A stretch of DNA of 64,000 bases from Doryteuthis pealeii (GCA_023376005.1 CM042148.1:68236869-68300868); one strand, 5' to 3'; positions 55,201 to 64,000 are shown, counted from the first letter of the stretch. Translations and numbers: made by a program. Notes: a model not told the origin generated them from the letters alone.

Positions 55201-55670
55201 TTAATATTTTAAAAAAATTGGATTTCACTTTTTAGTAGTTCATAAAAAATTTTAAAAACAAAAATTAATAAAAAAACGGTTTTGCTAAATCAAAACGATA
55301 CAAGACGTCCTAATTGTGTCGAAAGAAATTTAAATTTGATACAAATTTTTTAATAAAGCAAAAAAAAGATAAAATAAAGGTGGGATAGATAATTTTTTTT
55401 CAACTGCATGTTTTAACTGGTGTTAAAGGATATTCAAATTTAGGCGATTATACAAGAAGAAAAAAATACCACAATAAAAATTAATACTTAAAGAAAATAT
55501 TAATTTTTTTCCCCAAACAAGTATTTTTTTAAGTTCAAGAAAATACAAAAAAAAAAAGTAAGAAGCGTGAAGGAAGAGCAAGACGATTAAACTTTTTAAA
55601 TCCAACATCTGGAGCTGTCTAATCTCCCCGGACATTAAGTCTTTAACGTTATGAATTAGTCTAAAAGTGT

Positions 55671-55673
<3 letters not shown>

Positions 55674-55716
<43 letters not shown>
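55674..55716. repeat. (TA)n microsatellite
   Basis: A pure TA tract of about 43 bp in intron 1, close to the promoter-proximal CpG-richer region. Confidence 0.92.
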
Positions 55717-55720
<4 letters not shown>

Positions 55721-56050
55721 AGAATATGTGTGTGTGCTTTATGTAAAGATAAAGTAACTACATACTTTAGTTTCGTTTTGCCGAACATTTTTTAAAAATC
55801 TTATTCAAATGACCAGAAGAGAAAGTGGAGATAAAATTCACAAACAAACTGGTAAATAAACAAAATTAGAACAAACCAGATTTTTTTTTCAGTCGATTAA
55901 GAAAGAAAAAAGAAAACTTTTAGTTCAGGTGTGTAATCTTAGTATTTTTATCCGTTTAGCTGTTGCGAATAGGTAAACGTAAGTAACAAACTTTTTAAAA
56001 AATTCTAATTAGCGTTCTATCTTAAAAATAAAAAAGAACAATTTTTAACG

Positions 56051-56058
56051 TCTCGCGA
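56051..56058. promoter_or_regulatory. TCTCGCGA palindromic motif in intron 1
   Basis: A perfect TCTCGCGA palindrome lies 745 bp downstream of the start codon, with further CpG-rich sequence nearby (CCGCGCG around 56086). In vertebrates this octamer is a strong promoter element bound by BANP. Its position could mark an extended CpG-rich promoter or a second start site. This is a motif match only. Confidence 0.35.
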
Positions 56059-56364
56059 ATATTTACATTTTTAAAGTTATTTTTCCGCGCGTAGAAATTT
56101 AAAATAAGCGACATATGATGAACCAAATCGGCCCATTAAGTAACTAACGATCTTTAATACATGACCGTACGTGCGTAAAAAAGTTGACATACCAAACTTT
56201 AAAAACAGTCTTAGGTGACAATTAGAAGATAGCTTTTCTCTTTACCTTTCGCTATATAAACGTGCATTCAAAAAGAAAATGTTAGTAAAAGAGATTAAAA
56301 ATAAAATAAGTTAGTATACTACAAAAGTAATGTTGACGTGCTTTTTCCTCCTTTTTTTTCTTAC

Positions 56365-56805
56365 CTCATATGTGACAGGTGGAACATTCTTGATTATTAT
56401 TTTTCGTTCTTTATTGTAAATCTTTTTTGCGCGAGCAATAAGCTCTTCCTTGCTAAGTTCCTTCTCACTAGAGCCGGTGTTAACTCCAACAGCCGGAGCA
56501 GCTCCGCTCGTGGCATCATTTTCGCTTTCTTCGGTCGCTTGCTCGTCGATTTCTTCTTCGGTCTTATCATCATCGACATTGTCTTCTTCAACCGAAGTCG
56601 TCGTCGTAGTCGCCGTCGTACTAGAGAATTGTTGCTTCATGTCCCCGTCGAGCATTTCTTCGTCGACTGGTGTACTCTCTTTTTCTTCACTACCCGATTG
56701 GGGTGGTGGTGTTGACGAAGTCTGAGCTTGGTTCGAAGCTGCAGCCCGGCCCCTTCTTCCTCTGCCTCCAGCTCCGGTCGCCGCCTGACGTTGTCTATGC
56801 GCCAT
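56365..56805 (-). CDS. RAVER1: RAVER orthologue, coding exon 1 (N-terminus and start of RRM1)
   Basis: First coding exon, 147 codons, ending in phase 0 at a GTAAGA donor (56363-56364). Residues 1-26 are basic with an RGRRGR stretch; 29-39 are Ser/Pro-rich; 40-56 and 73-97 are acidic; 61-71 is a Ser/Thr run. Residues 114-133 form a charged helix-like segment (KEELIARAKKIYNKERK), followed by the RRM1 RNP2 strand KIIIKNVPPVTYE at 135-147. Vertebrate RAVER1 and RAVER2 have the same arrangement: a charged N-terminus, a basic helix, then RRM1. The ATG is chosen because an in-frame TAA lies at 56836-56838 with no other ATG between, and the context is CCAAGATGG. RAVER proteins are nuclear RRM proteins that bind PTB and modulate alternative splicing; vinculin and actinin binding is also reported. 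The family is clear once the downstream exons are joined; the choice between RAVER1 and RAVER2 is not, since invertebrates commonly have a single gene. Confidence 0.9.
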
Positions 56806-56900
56806 CTTGGGACCTATCTGACGCCCAAACGATTTTTACAAACAGTGATTTGCGCAATGCACATGCGCAGACGGAAGTCAACATGAAGTCTATTTCCGGA
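56806..56900 (-). promoter_or_regulatory. RAVER core promoter / 5' UTR region
   Basis: The start codon sits inside CAAGATGGC (56801-56809), a YY1-type element often found at the start of ribosomal and RNA-processing genes. An NRF1-like inverted motif, TGCGCAATGCACATGCGCAG, is at 56851-56870. ETS-like sites follow at 56871-56879 (ACGGAAGTC) and 56893-56900 (TTTCCGGA). There is no TATA box at a sensible distance. The block is markedly richer in CpG than its surroundings, as expected of a housekeeping promoter. Motif identities are read by eye; the transcription start is not determined. Confidence 0.6.
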
Positions 56901-57755
56901 TTTTAAATTATTTTTTTTATTTAAAAAAAAAATTATTTTACTACATTTTAATGTAACCCACCTTAAGACAAATTGATGTTTTATAAACTAATTTATTTTA
57001 TTAAAATTCTAACACTCGCTATAAAAAAAAAACAATTCAATTAATTTGTTTATGAATCAATTATAATTAAAACAATTTCTGAAGTATACTCTCTACAATA
57101 TTAGTATTTTCCTAACTGTCCTCACTTCTCTCTCGATATATATCTATCTATCTATCTCTATCAATTTTATATGATTCTAAGAGAATATATTTCAAAGCTC
57201 TACAAGTATACATACAGCAAAAATATAATGTCTACATATATACAATCCCTACATAAAACAGCTGTTATCTTTTTAGTGAAATATTCAATATATTTTTTTG
57301 ATAAGTTATCTGATTTTCATAAAAATAAATAGATTGATATAATTTTTTTTTTAATATTACACTCAACAGTTACTTATCTTTATCAAACTATCATTCTATA
57401 AAAAATAACAGATTTTTTAAATAGAAAATTGAATTATAATCAAACATAACAGACTTAAGAATAAATTCTAGCTAAAAAGTAAAATAATTTGTATTTAATA
57501 TAATGAGCCTTCAATAACAGATTCATAAATAGATATTTATTGAAATAAATGTTGCAAGTTACAAGTACAAGGCTTAATGAAATTCTGAAAGATTTTCCCA
57601 ATATGTTAAATACTGATGATAGGCCCTAAGGCCAAAAAAAGCAATACAATAATCCATATTCATATTTGATGAATTTGAATAATATTTCTATTTAATATAT
57701 AGAAATATAAATTTATTTATATTAATTGTTACTGAAAATTTTATGATCCCTAGAG

Positions 57756-57758
<3 letters not shown>
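56901..57758. other. Upstream intergenic AT-rich stretch, no gene seen
   Basis: Low-complexity AT-rich DNA with a short (TATC)n run at about 57131-57160. No repeat family or open frame of note. Confidence 0.7.
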
Positions 57759-57820
<62 letters not shown>

Positions 57821-57985
57821 TATGTATATATGTATATATATATATGTATATATATGTATATGTATATATATATAATAATATATGTGTAATATATATATAC
57901 ACATATATATATGTGTATATATATATATGTATATATATATACACATATATATGTGTATATATATATGTATATATATATATATATA
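57759..57985. repeat. (TA)n / (TATG, TACA)n microsatellite
   Basis: About 230 bp of TA repeats interspersed with TATG and TACACA units, directly bordering the foldback. Open frames here encode only Tyr/Ile repeats and are not genes. Confidence 0.95.
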
Positions 57986-58108
57986 TTTGGGAGAATATAT
58001 GCTTAATTGAAGTCGTACCTAATTTTGAAAATTAATTAATTAATAATTAATGAATTAGGCGGGCATACCTATTCAAATGTATGGCTAAACAAATCGAGAA
58101 AAATCAAT

Positions 58109-58150
58109 CTCTGTATGTACATTTCGGCCTATTAGGCCTCATCAGCAGAG
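58109..58150 (-). ncRNA. Hammerhead ribozyme motif, copy 1 (complete core)
   Basis: Read on the minus strand: stem I strand CTCTG, core CTGATGA, stem II GGCCTAATAGGCC (5 bp, AAT loop), core GAAA, stem III TGTACAT, cleavage-site A, stem I strand CAGAG. All invariant bases are present: C3 U4 G5 A6 G8 A9, G12 A13 A14, the A15.1-U16.1 pair, G10.1-C11.1 and a NUH site (AUA). Stem I pairs 5 of 5. Stem III is 3 bp with a 2-nt loop, so it is palindromic and very weak. That resembles the short-stem-III hammerheads of newt satellite, Penelope-like elements and retrozymes, some of which cleave as dimers. It lies about 65 nt after the tRNA-like head. Activity is inferred from the fold only. Confidence 0.78.
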
Positions 58151-58264
58151 CTATAGACAGGAAGACCGCTTTGTGTGTGATTTGAACCCTAACTGTCAAG
58201 CTGACAGGCGGGGACTCTAACCATTACACCAGCTGGCCTTTCCCAGCGGTCTTCCTGTCTATAG

Positions 58265-58306
58265 CTCTGCTGATGAGGCCTAGTAGGCTGAAATGTACAT
58301 ACAGAG
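58265..58306 (+). ncRNA. Hammerhead ribozyme motif, copy 2 (complete core, G-U at base of stem II)
   Basis: Plus-strand copy in the opposite arm of the foldback: CTCTG, CTGATGA, stem II GGCCTAGTAGGCT, GAAA, TGTACAT, A, CAGAG. The only core-proximal change is a G10.1-U11.1 wobble in place of G-C. Stem I pairs perfectly. The tRNA-like head is missing upstream on this strand (the arm starts at AGCGGTC, 58245), so it would need read-through transcription. Confidence 0.7.
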
Positions 58307-58550
58307 ATTGATTTTTCTCGATTTGTTTAGCCTTACATTTGAATAGGTATGCCCACCTAATTCATTAATTATTAATTAATTAATTTTCAAAATTAGGTAC
58401 GACTTCAATTAAGCATATATTCTCCCAAAAATTGTTGGCTAAAAAAGCCATGTCAAAACACATTGTTTGTTTGTTTACTTCTCATACTGTTGTGTAGTAA
58501 AGTCACCATAAATGAAATATAACCTACTTCTAAACAAAACGAAAAATCTG

Positions 58551-58953
<403 letters not shown>

Positions 58954-59337
58954 AAAGATTCTGTATGTCTATCTGTTAGTATGTTTCTTTGTACAACGAC
59001 CAAGTGAACAATAAAGGAAAATTGGTGGAGACCAGCAAAGACCAAAGTTCAATAAAATTCACACCTAATTTTTGTTCGAGAGGGGGTTAAAATTTTTTTC
59101 ATCCCATCAGAAAAGCTAAATAAAAAATATGATAAGTGTATAAATCAATGATATATCAAAAAAATTAATTTAAAAAATAATCAATAAATAAAACAAATTA
59201 ATAAAGGATAAAACATTATAAAAAGCAAATAAAAAACAAATAAAATAAAAAAAGTACAAACAAGAATAGTAATAAAGATAACTTAAAAACAAGAATATTT
59301 AAAGAATAAAAGATAATAAAACCAATATATAGAAAAG

Positions 59338-59553
59338 TCAACAGACTGGCCTATTGTAAGTATCAGCTGGACACTGAAGGAGTCTATCCCCTTTTCACCA
59401 ACACAAGACCAGAGAGATTTTTTGAATCTGACGTGGAGCATCATACCTACCATTTTACCGCAGAGATCCTATCTACACTGAGTTGGTGAGGACTGGTATT
59501 GAACCCAGAACCTTGTGGTTCCTAAGCGAATACTTTACTGATCGAGCTAAAGA
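59338..59553 (-). mobile_element. Family B SINE, minus strand
   Basis: Reverse orientation of the element at 59727, sharing the body blocks around GGTAGGTATGATGCTCCACG and the CCACAAGGTTC before box B. The head is diverged. It lies 170 bp from the plus-strand copy, so the two form an inverted pair. Confidence 0.75.
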
Positions 59554-59726
59554 GATTTACTTTTAACTTTTCAAATCCTGGGCAATATTGGGTAGCTCTG
59601 CTAGTTTACTATGCATATTAAATATTAAATATTAAACATTTGTTAATTGCAACTTTTAGGTTCAATTCTAAGCTTGACAAAAAAAAAAAAAAATGAGTCT
59701 TTTTAGAAAAATATGCAACAACTTCG

Positions 59727-59967
59727 GGTTAGCTCAGTCGGTAGAGCATTCGGCTAGAAACCACAAGGTTCCTAGTTCGATACCGGTCCTCGCCAACTCA
59801 GCGTATGAGTAGCACAGGGATCTGTGCGGTAAAGTAAGGAGCTGATGGTAGGTGTGGCGCACCACCTCAGACGCTAAAATAATCTCCTTGGTCTAGCGCA
59901 AGTGAAAAGGAGATAGACTCCCCCACTGATTGGCCGATACTGACTTTAGGCCGCCCCGATGACTTTA
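59727..59967 (+). mobile_element. Lys-tRNA-like headed SINE (family B)
   Basis: The head TAGCTCAGTCGGTAGAGCAT is very close to the D-arm region of tRNA-Lys, with box B AGTTCGATACC. The body runs AACTCAGCGTATGAGTAGCA ... GGAGCTGATGGTAGGTGTGG ... CTCCTTGGTCTAGCGC and ends near GGCCGCCCCGATGAC. Lysine-tRNA-derived SINEs are established in squid (SK family). This is the most intact copy in the window. Confidence 0.8.
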
Positions 59968-60027
59968 CTTTTACTTACTTCCATAATACAGTATGGCTAC
60001 ATCACTTGGACTTTGACAAAATGCTTG

Positions 60028-60195
60028 GAGAAAAAGCTAGTGTAATGGTTAGAGTCCCCGCCTGTCAGCTTGACAGTCAGGGTTCGAATCACACACAAAG
60101 CGGTCTTCCTGTCTATAGCTCTGCTGATGATGCCTAATAGGCCGAAATGTACATACAGGGATTGATTTTTCTCGATTTGTTTAGCCTTACATTAA
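60028..60195 (+). mobile_element. tRNA-Asp-headed SINE carrying a hammerhead, best-delimited copy
   Basis: The head has a box A-like TAGTGTAATGG and a perfect box B, GGTTCGAATC. The stretch CCCCGCCTGTCA matches the anticodon arm of eukaryotic tRNA-Asp (GTC loop). A short spacer (CACACACAAAGCGGTCTTCC) leads to the hammerhead, then a 3' part with TCTCGATTTGTTTAGCCTTA. The copy stops after ACATT followed by AAATAAGG, while copies 2 and 3 continue into other sequence; this marks the probable 3' end. About 165 bp in total. Expected to be polymerase III transcribed. No reverse transcriptase partner is visible. Confidence 0.72.
60119..60160 (+). ncRNA. Hammerhead ribozyme motif, copy 4 (G10.1 mutated)
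   Basis: Located in the SINE at 60028-60195: CTCTG, CTGATGA, stem II TGCCTAATAGGCC, GAAA, TGTACAT, A, CAGGG. The conserved G10.1 is T here, which breaks the pair at the base of stem II. Stem I has one G-U pair. It is probably weak or inactive but shows the same architecture in an independently inserted copy. Confidence 0.65.
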
Positions 60196-60364
60196 ATAAG
60201 GATGCTGTGTGCTGTTTTGAACAAATCCTAGAAGCAGCACTCCACAAAAACAGCAGCTGTATGGCCACTTACCTCCTATCACTTAAACCAGCCAAGTAAG
60301 ATGAGCAAGACATGCTGGGCACTGCTGGAGGGGTAAGAACAACATCATGATTTTCTCCTGTGGC

Positions 60365-61225
60365 CTACATACATGGACACACCAGTGTTGACCTAGCAGC
60401 AAAAATTTACAGGGGGATATCCGTGGCATAATGGCTAACATACTGTGGTGATTCAGACCACGAGTGGTGACAGACAAGTTAGAGTTAAAGAATAAAACAC
60501 AAACACAAACTTAGAATTCGAATCGACATGTATTATGTGCATACATAACAAATAGTTGCAGACTTTGGTTTGTCTGCGGGAATGTTATACAGAATAATAG
60601 TCCACTTAGCTGAAATCCTGAGGTAGGTGAATCATTGGAGTCACTTGCTACGGCTTATCTGCTCACTCTGCTGGATATATTGTTGTCCGACTCCTGGAGC
60701 TGTTTGATCAGAAAGAGGTAGAATTTGCCTCTTTGGCTTTGCCGCCAAAGAATGCTGGCCCGTGATTGGTTGATAGCAAGGCTTGTAGAACAAGGACGAT
60801 AATCCCTACCTCAGATATTTTTATAATACTGAACTACAAGATTGTAGTATATGAGTTCAAACTCCAGTTGCATTATTGTGTTTACTTTCAGACTGGTACC
60901 CTTGGTAAAGGTATAAGGCAAAACCACTCATGCATAGCTAATGTTTAAAAAATTGCATGAATCCCTTTTGGTATTCCTCTTTTGAGGTGTCTCAGGCAAT
61001 AGGAAATAAATCCAGCCCTGCCCCTTTTAGAGAAGGAGACAGATATTGCCTGGAGGGATAGCCCCCAGGGATCATGTTGTTATAAATATTTTACTATTCC
61101 ACAGGTCAAAACTACTGGACACAGGACTCGAAGGTCAGGTAAGTATTAAATAGTATCACTGCTGTTCTACAAGGATGGTTTTGGCTTTAAATGACCCATG
61201 AAGGTTGATATGCCATTAAACAAAG
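60365..61225 (+). mobile_element. Family C SINE interrupted by two insertions
   Basis: The head (GGCATAATGGCTAACATACTG) ends at 60445 and the SINE resumes at about 60832 with ACAAGATTGTAGTATATGAG and box B GAGTTCAAACTCC. It is interrupted again at about 60945-61140 and closes with CTGCTGTTCTACAAGGATGG and GATATGCCATTAAACAAAG. The first insertion is described separately as a candidate solo LTR; the second (about 195 bp) I could not classify. Confidence 0.65.
60446..60825. mobile_element. 380-bp insertion, candidate solo LTR
   Basis: Flanked by 6-bp direct repeats ATACTG (60440-60445 and 60826-60831) inside a family C SINE. It begins TGGTGATTCAGACCACG and contains GAATAAAACACAAACAC, which could serve as a polyadenylation signal region. 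It has no coding potential. Size and short target duplication fit a solo LTR, but the 3' end does not show a clean CA terminus. Confidence 0.42.
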
Positions 61226-61233
61226 AAACCAAA

Positions 61234-61510
61234 CCGAAACATGGACATGCCAATGTTGGCCAACCAGCAAAAATTTACAGGGGAATATCTGTGGCGTAAT
61301 GGCTAACACACTGGATTGTAGTAGGTGAGCTCAAACTCCAGTTGAATTATTGTGTTTACTTTCAGACTAATACTCTTGGGAAAGGTATGAGGCCCCTTGT
61401 CCTCCTAGCTATGGATCAAATAATATAACTGCTGTTCTACAAGGATGGCTTTTGCATTAAATAACTCATGAATGTTGATATGCCATTAAACAAAGAAATG
61501 AAACCAAACC
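61234..61510 (+). mobile_element. Family C SINE, intact copy
   Basis: Box A-like GTGGCGTAATGGCTAACAC, box B-like GAGCTCAAACTCC, body with ACTCTTGGGAAAGGTATGAG, tail GATATGCCATTAAACAAAG and then (AAACC)n. The preceding about 75 bp (from ACATGGACATGCC) are also repeated before the copy at 60365, so the two sit as a tandem duplication. Confidence 0.72.
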
Positions 61511-62489
61511 AAACCAAACCAAACCAAACCAAACTAAAAACTTACATACAACAGCAGGTAGCAGGGAGCTCTTAGAATATCCCGGTGGCAAGCAAATAAT
61601 TTTGGATGAAAGAAGACAAAACAACAGTTGAAAATTAAAACAACATATTTTCAAAAATACAAAGGTGCTGCAAATTTAATAGATTTAAAATGATTTGTTT
61701 TGGTCAATTTCGACGCGATCCGCCATTCTGTCTATTTTTCAATGGTTTTACATGCTTGTTTACAATTTTAATGTAACATTCGTGATTGAAAAAAAAATTA
61801 CCAAAAATCAGGTAATTATCCGATTTTAATGAAATTTTCAGTATTGATTTATCAATTCATGAATTTTATAATGCATCAGTTATTTTATTTCAAAACTTTA
61901 ATTTAGTATTTTTGCTATGAAAAATTAATGTATAAAATTCATTTAAAATGTGAAAAACATGATGTTAAGTTTAAAATGTTATATTTTTAGATTCTAGAAA
62001 TAAATATCTACTTAATGCAAACCTTATTTTTTTAGACAAAAGTAATAAGTTTTGAAGAAAAACTTGATTGAAAATGTACCCCCCCCCCTTTTTAAGCAGA
62101 AAAAATATCAATGTATAATTTTTTCTTTTATAAGAATTGCTGAGGTAAGTTGAAATTGCGCTGGATATACCACTCGCTGTTTGCTGGTGAAGTTGCGCTA
62201 GAATACAATTTTACTCGCAGTTGATAGGGAGCACTTGAAAATCGTGTCTCACCTGGTGAAAGTTCATCCAATAAGCAAAAGGTGAAGGGAGCAGTTGATA
62301 AGTGCCTTTCGTCATATTGTATATTGGTGATTCGCCATCTGGTGGCAGGGGGAGATAACTCAACTATCATTTTTCTGATACTATGTATGGACACTGGATG
62401 CCGAGTTGAGGACCTTCCAGGAGCAATGACTGATAGAGACAGATGGCAAGAGAGAAAGTCAAGGGAATCTGTGCTGTCAGCATGACTTG
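61511..62489. other. Apparently unique stretch, no confirmed gene
   Basis: Mostly AT-rich, with a CpG-containing spot at 61711-61726 and a GC-richer block at 62150-62480. A 141-codon minus-strand open frame at 62128-62553 overlaps the family D repeat at its start and has no recognisable family features, so it is not called as a gene. The CTCF-like motif lies here. Confidence 0.5.
62333..62348 (-). promoter_or_regulatory. CTCF-like core motif
   Basis: The minus strand reads CTGCCACCAGATGGCG, which contains CCACCAGATGGCG. This fits the CTCF core consensus CCASYAGRKGGCR at every position. It lies in a locally GC-richer, apparently non-repetitive stretch (about 62150-62480) upstream of RAVER. 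Single-motif evidence. Confidence 0.4.
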
Positions 62490-62756
62490 ATGATGGTTTG
62501 GTTTGGTTTGTTTTATGGCATATCAACCTCAGTGGGTCATTTAATGCCGACAAAGTTTTGAAATAAACTCATTCTTAATGGATACTCAATTTTTTTTTTA
62601 TAAACACATTTTCCTATTTAACCCATAGATGGGACACTAACAGGTACTACCACTCCGAGTCAGAGTGGACTAGGGAGCAATGGTGCTCCACATTCCCCAA
62701 ACCTCTAGAACTGGAACCTCACCATCAGATAGAGTTTAACGTCATACCCAGGACTT
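62490..62756 (+). repeat. Family D interspersed repeat
   Basis: Starts GGTTTGGTTTGTTTTATGGC, followed by TATCAACCTCAGTGGGTC, GGATACTCAATTTT, ACCCATAGATGGGACACTAA and ending ACGTCATACCCAGGAC. Other copies: 3716-3955, 15296-15435, 27915-28030, 44555-44650 and 63602-63905, all on the plus strand. It probably represents the body or tail of a SINE family; no tRNA-like head was seen. Confidence 0.7.
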
Positions 62757-63304
62757 GATGATGATGAGGATGATGATGATGATGATGAGATAAAATAGAC
62801 ATCTTTACCAATTGAGCAACAGTATTTTCCATGGTAGTTATGATGATCACAGCTGTTATAGTCATAGTATCCAATTTGTATTATTAAATTTCAAGGGTTT
62901 TACAAGAGAAAGACAGAATCGCCGTAGAAATACGAGATGTTGGTGGTGGGGAGGAGAGGGGGGCCATGGAAAGCATGTGGTAAAAAAATTGAATTATTAT
63001 TACCTACTGGACCGTGCTGCCTATTTTAATCAAATGAATTATTACTTGCCCTAACTAACATGTTTGATTATTACCTGCGTTTAATTGAACTGCTGAGAGA
63101 AGAGGATGAGAAAGAAATTTTGACTCTTCGATATGAATCAAATGTGTCAGGCAGAAATAACAATGTCCTGTTTACATAACTCATCCAGTGAAAATATTAA
63201 TAGGAATATATGAATAGCATTGTATTCTTAACCCTTAAAACCCGAGCGACCGGTATTTGCATTTCTACCGAGAAGTACATATACCCAAGTGACCTGGATT
63301 CTGG

Positions 63305-63525
63305 CCAAGCTCAGCCGGTAAAGCACCCGCCTACTAAACACAAGGTTCCTGGTTCGATACTGGTACCCGCCAACTCAGAGTATGGGTAATGCAGACTGGG
63401 TTATCTGATCTATACGGTAAAGTGGGGAGCTGACGCTAGGTGTGGCGCTCCACCTTAGAAAAAAATCTCCCCGGTCTAGTGCTTGTGAAAAGGGGATAGA
63501 CTCCCTCACTGTCCTGCTGATACCA
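63305..63525 (+). mobile_element. Family B SINE
   Basis: The head AGCTCAGCCGGTAAAGCACC and box B GGTTCGATACTGG are followed by the family body (GGAGCTGACGCTAGGTGTGG ... CCCCGGTCTAGTGCTTGTG). It is diverged from the copy at 59727. Confidence 0.75.
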
Positions 63526-63601
63526 GCAATTGCACAATATATACATATTTACCAACCCCTCCACACAATTAGAATGTGACACAAGGTCAATTTAGGAAGT
63601 G

Positions 63602-63905
63602 GGTTAGTTGGTTGGTTGGCTGGTTGGTTGGTTGGTTGGATTTTATGACATCTCAACCCTTGTTGGGTTATTTTATGCTGAAGACGTTTTGTTTTATTTT
63701 TTCTTGATGGATACTCAATTTCTTTTTTAATTCAATTTTCCTTTTAAACACATTTTTTAAACTCTATTTGACCCACAGATGGAACCCTAAAAGGTACTAT
63801 CACTCTGTGTCAGAGTGGAACTGGGAGTAATGGTGACTACACATTCAACTGAGCTCCAGAATTGGAACTTCACCTTTGGATGCAATTTAACATAATACCC
63901 AGGAC
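63602..63905 (+). repeat. Family D interspersed repeat with (GGTT)n start
   Basis: Begins with a (GGTT)n run, then GGATTTTATGACATCTCAAC, the block GATGGATACTCAATTTC, the block ACCCACAGATGGAACCCTAA and the ending AACATAATACCCAGGAC. It is the most complete copy of the family. Confidence 0.7.
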
Positions 63906-64000
63906 ATTAAGAACCTTAGCCACCGCCTTCTAGCACATATATGATAAAAAAAGTTGGGACTTGCCATAAGAGCAATAGGATTGGGACAATCATATAGGTG

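Larger units (their letters stand above)
22863..56364 (-). other. RAVER intron 1, about 33.5 kb
   Basis: Very AT-rich intron bounded by the GTAAGA donor and TTTGCAG acceptor. No convincing internal coding exon was found; open stretches are short, low-complexity or lie within repeats. It contains family A SINEs, pogo-like and hAT-like MITEs, two insertions of the 23-bp-inverted-repeat family (25822-26227 and 31995-32250), foldback elements, and (TA)n tracts at about 36987-37040, 41121-41146, 52228-52275 and 55674-55716. I see no recognisable feature in about 28450-29420, 30150-31980, 32660-34290, 34810-36980, 37050-38760, 39030-39990, 45700-47390 (apart from the small hairpin at 46226), 49110-52220 and 52280-55670. 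Confidence 0.85.
57986..58428. repeat. Foldback of two hammerhead SINE copies (arms about 185 bp)
   Basis: Positions 57986-58170 are an almost perfect reverse complement of 58245-58428. The 74-bp centre (58171-58244) holds the tRNA-Asp-like head on the minus strand: TGGTGTAATGGTTAGAGTCC, then GGTTCAAATC. Each arm contains a hammerhead, the SINE 3' part and an AT-rich flank ending at TCTCCCAAA. The left arm abuts a long (TA)n block. A transcript across it would fold into one long duplex. Confidence 0.8.

Noticed and set aside
56338..56725. Long plus-strand frames opposite RAVER exon 1
   Set aside because: Shadow frames of the biased exon 1 composition (Ser/Phe/Val runs complementary to acidic codons).
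59727..59800. Functional tRNA-Lys gene
   Set aside because: The D-arm and box B are tRNA-like, but the anticodon arm does not pair properly and there is no closing acceptor stem. It continues into the SINE body and is multicopy.
62128..62553. 141-codon minus-strand open frame
   Set aside because: Its N-terminal part is read from the family D repeat (62490 onward). There is no recognisable domain and no promoter or splice context; at best a chance frame.
63228..63300. piggyBac-like end (TTAACCCTTAAAACCCGAGC)
   Set aside because: Only one candidate end is visible; no matching inverted end or second TTAA boundary was found before the adjoining SINE.

Overview
The window is animal nuclear DNA: strongly AT-rich, with spliced exons separated by kilobase-scale introns, long (TA)n microsatellites, and many tRNA-headed SINEs and small terminal-inverted-repeat elements. 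One SINE family has a lysine-tRNA-like head (TAGCTCAGTCGGTAGAGCAT), as described for squid SK-type SINEs. Together with the overall repeat style this suggests a mollusc, most likely a cephalopod. That assignment is an inference; no species marker gene is present.

One protein-coding gene is well supported. It lies on the minus strand and spans nearly the whole window: the 5' part of a RAVER (ribonucleoprotein, PTB-binding) orthologue. Five coding exons with consensus splice sites and compatible phases were read: 56365-56805, 22796-22862, 10861-11082, 3222-3475 and 1973-2095. They encode 369 residues: a disordered basic/acidic N-terminus, RRM1, RRM2 and most of RRM3. The C-terminal, PTB/Raver-motif part must lie beyond position 1. 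Introns are about 33.5, 11.7, 7.4 and 1.1 kb. The start codon has an in-frame stop 33 nt upstream, a YY1-type CAAGATGGC context, and NRF1- and ETS-like motifs just upstream (56806-56900).

The introns (1-56364) contain no other gene that I can support. They hold at least four SINE-like families, hAT-like and pogo-like MITEs, several long near-perfect hairpins (7079-7289, 12586-12815, 14486-14653, 48715-49107) and microsatellites. The region upstream of the gene (56900-64000) is a dense mosaic of nested repeats, including a candidate solo LTR inside a SINE.

The most unusual item is a SINE with a tRNA-Asp-like head that carries a complete type I hammerhead ribozyme core: CTGATGA, a stem II hairpin, GAAA, a tiny palindromic stem III and an AUA cleavage triplet. 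Four copies lie at 57986-60195. Two have all core elements, one has a G10.1 mutation and one has lost the core by an 18-nt deletion. Two of the copies face each other in a 185-bp-arm foldback. If active, this is a polymerase III transcribed, self-cleaving retroposon.
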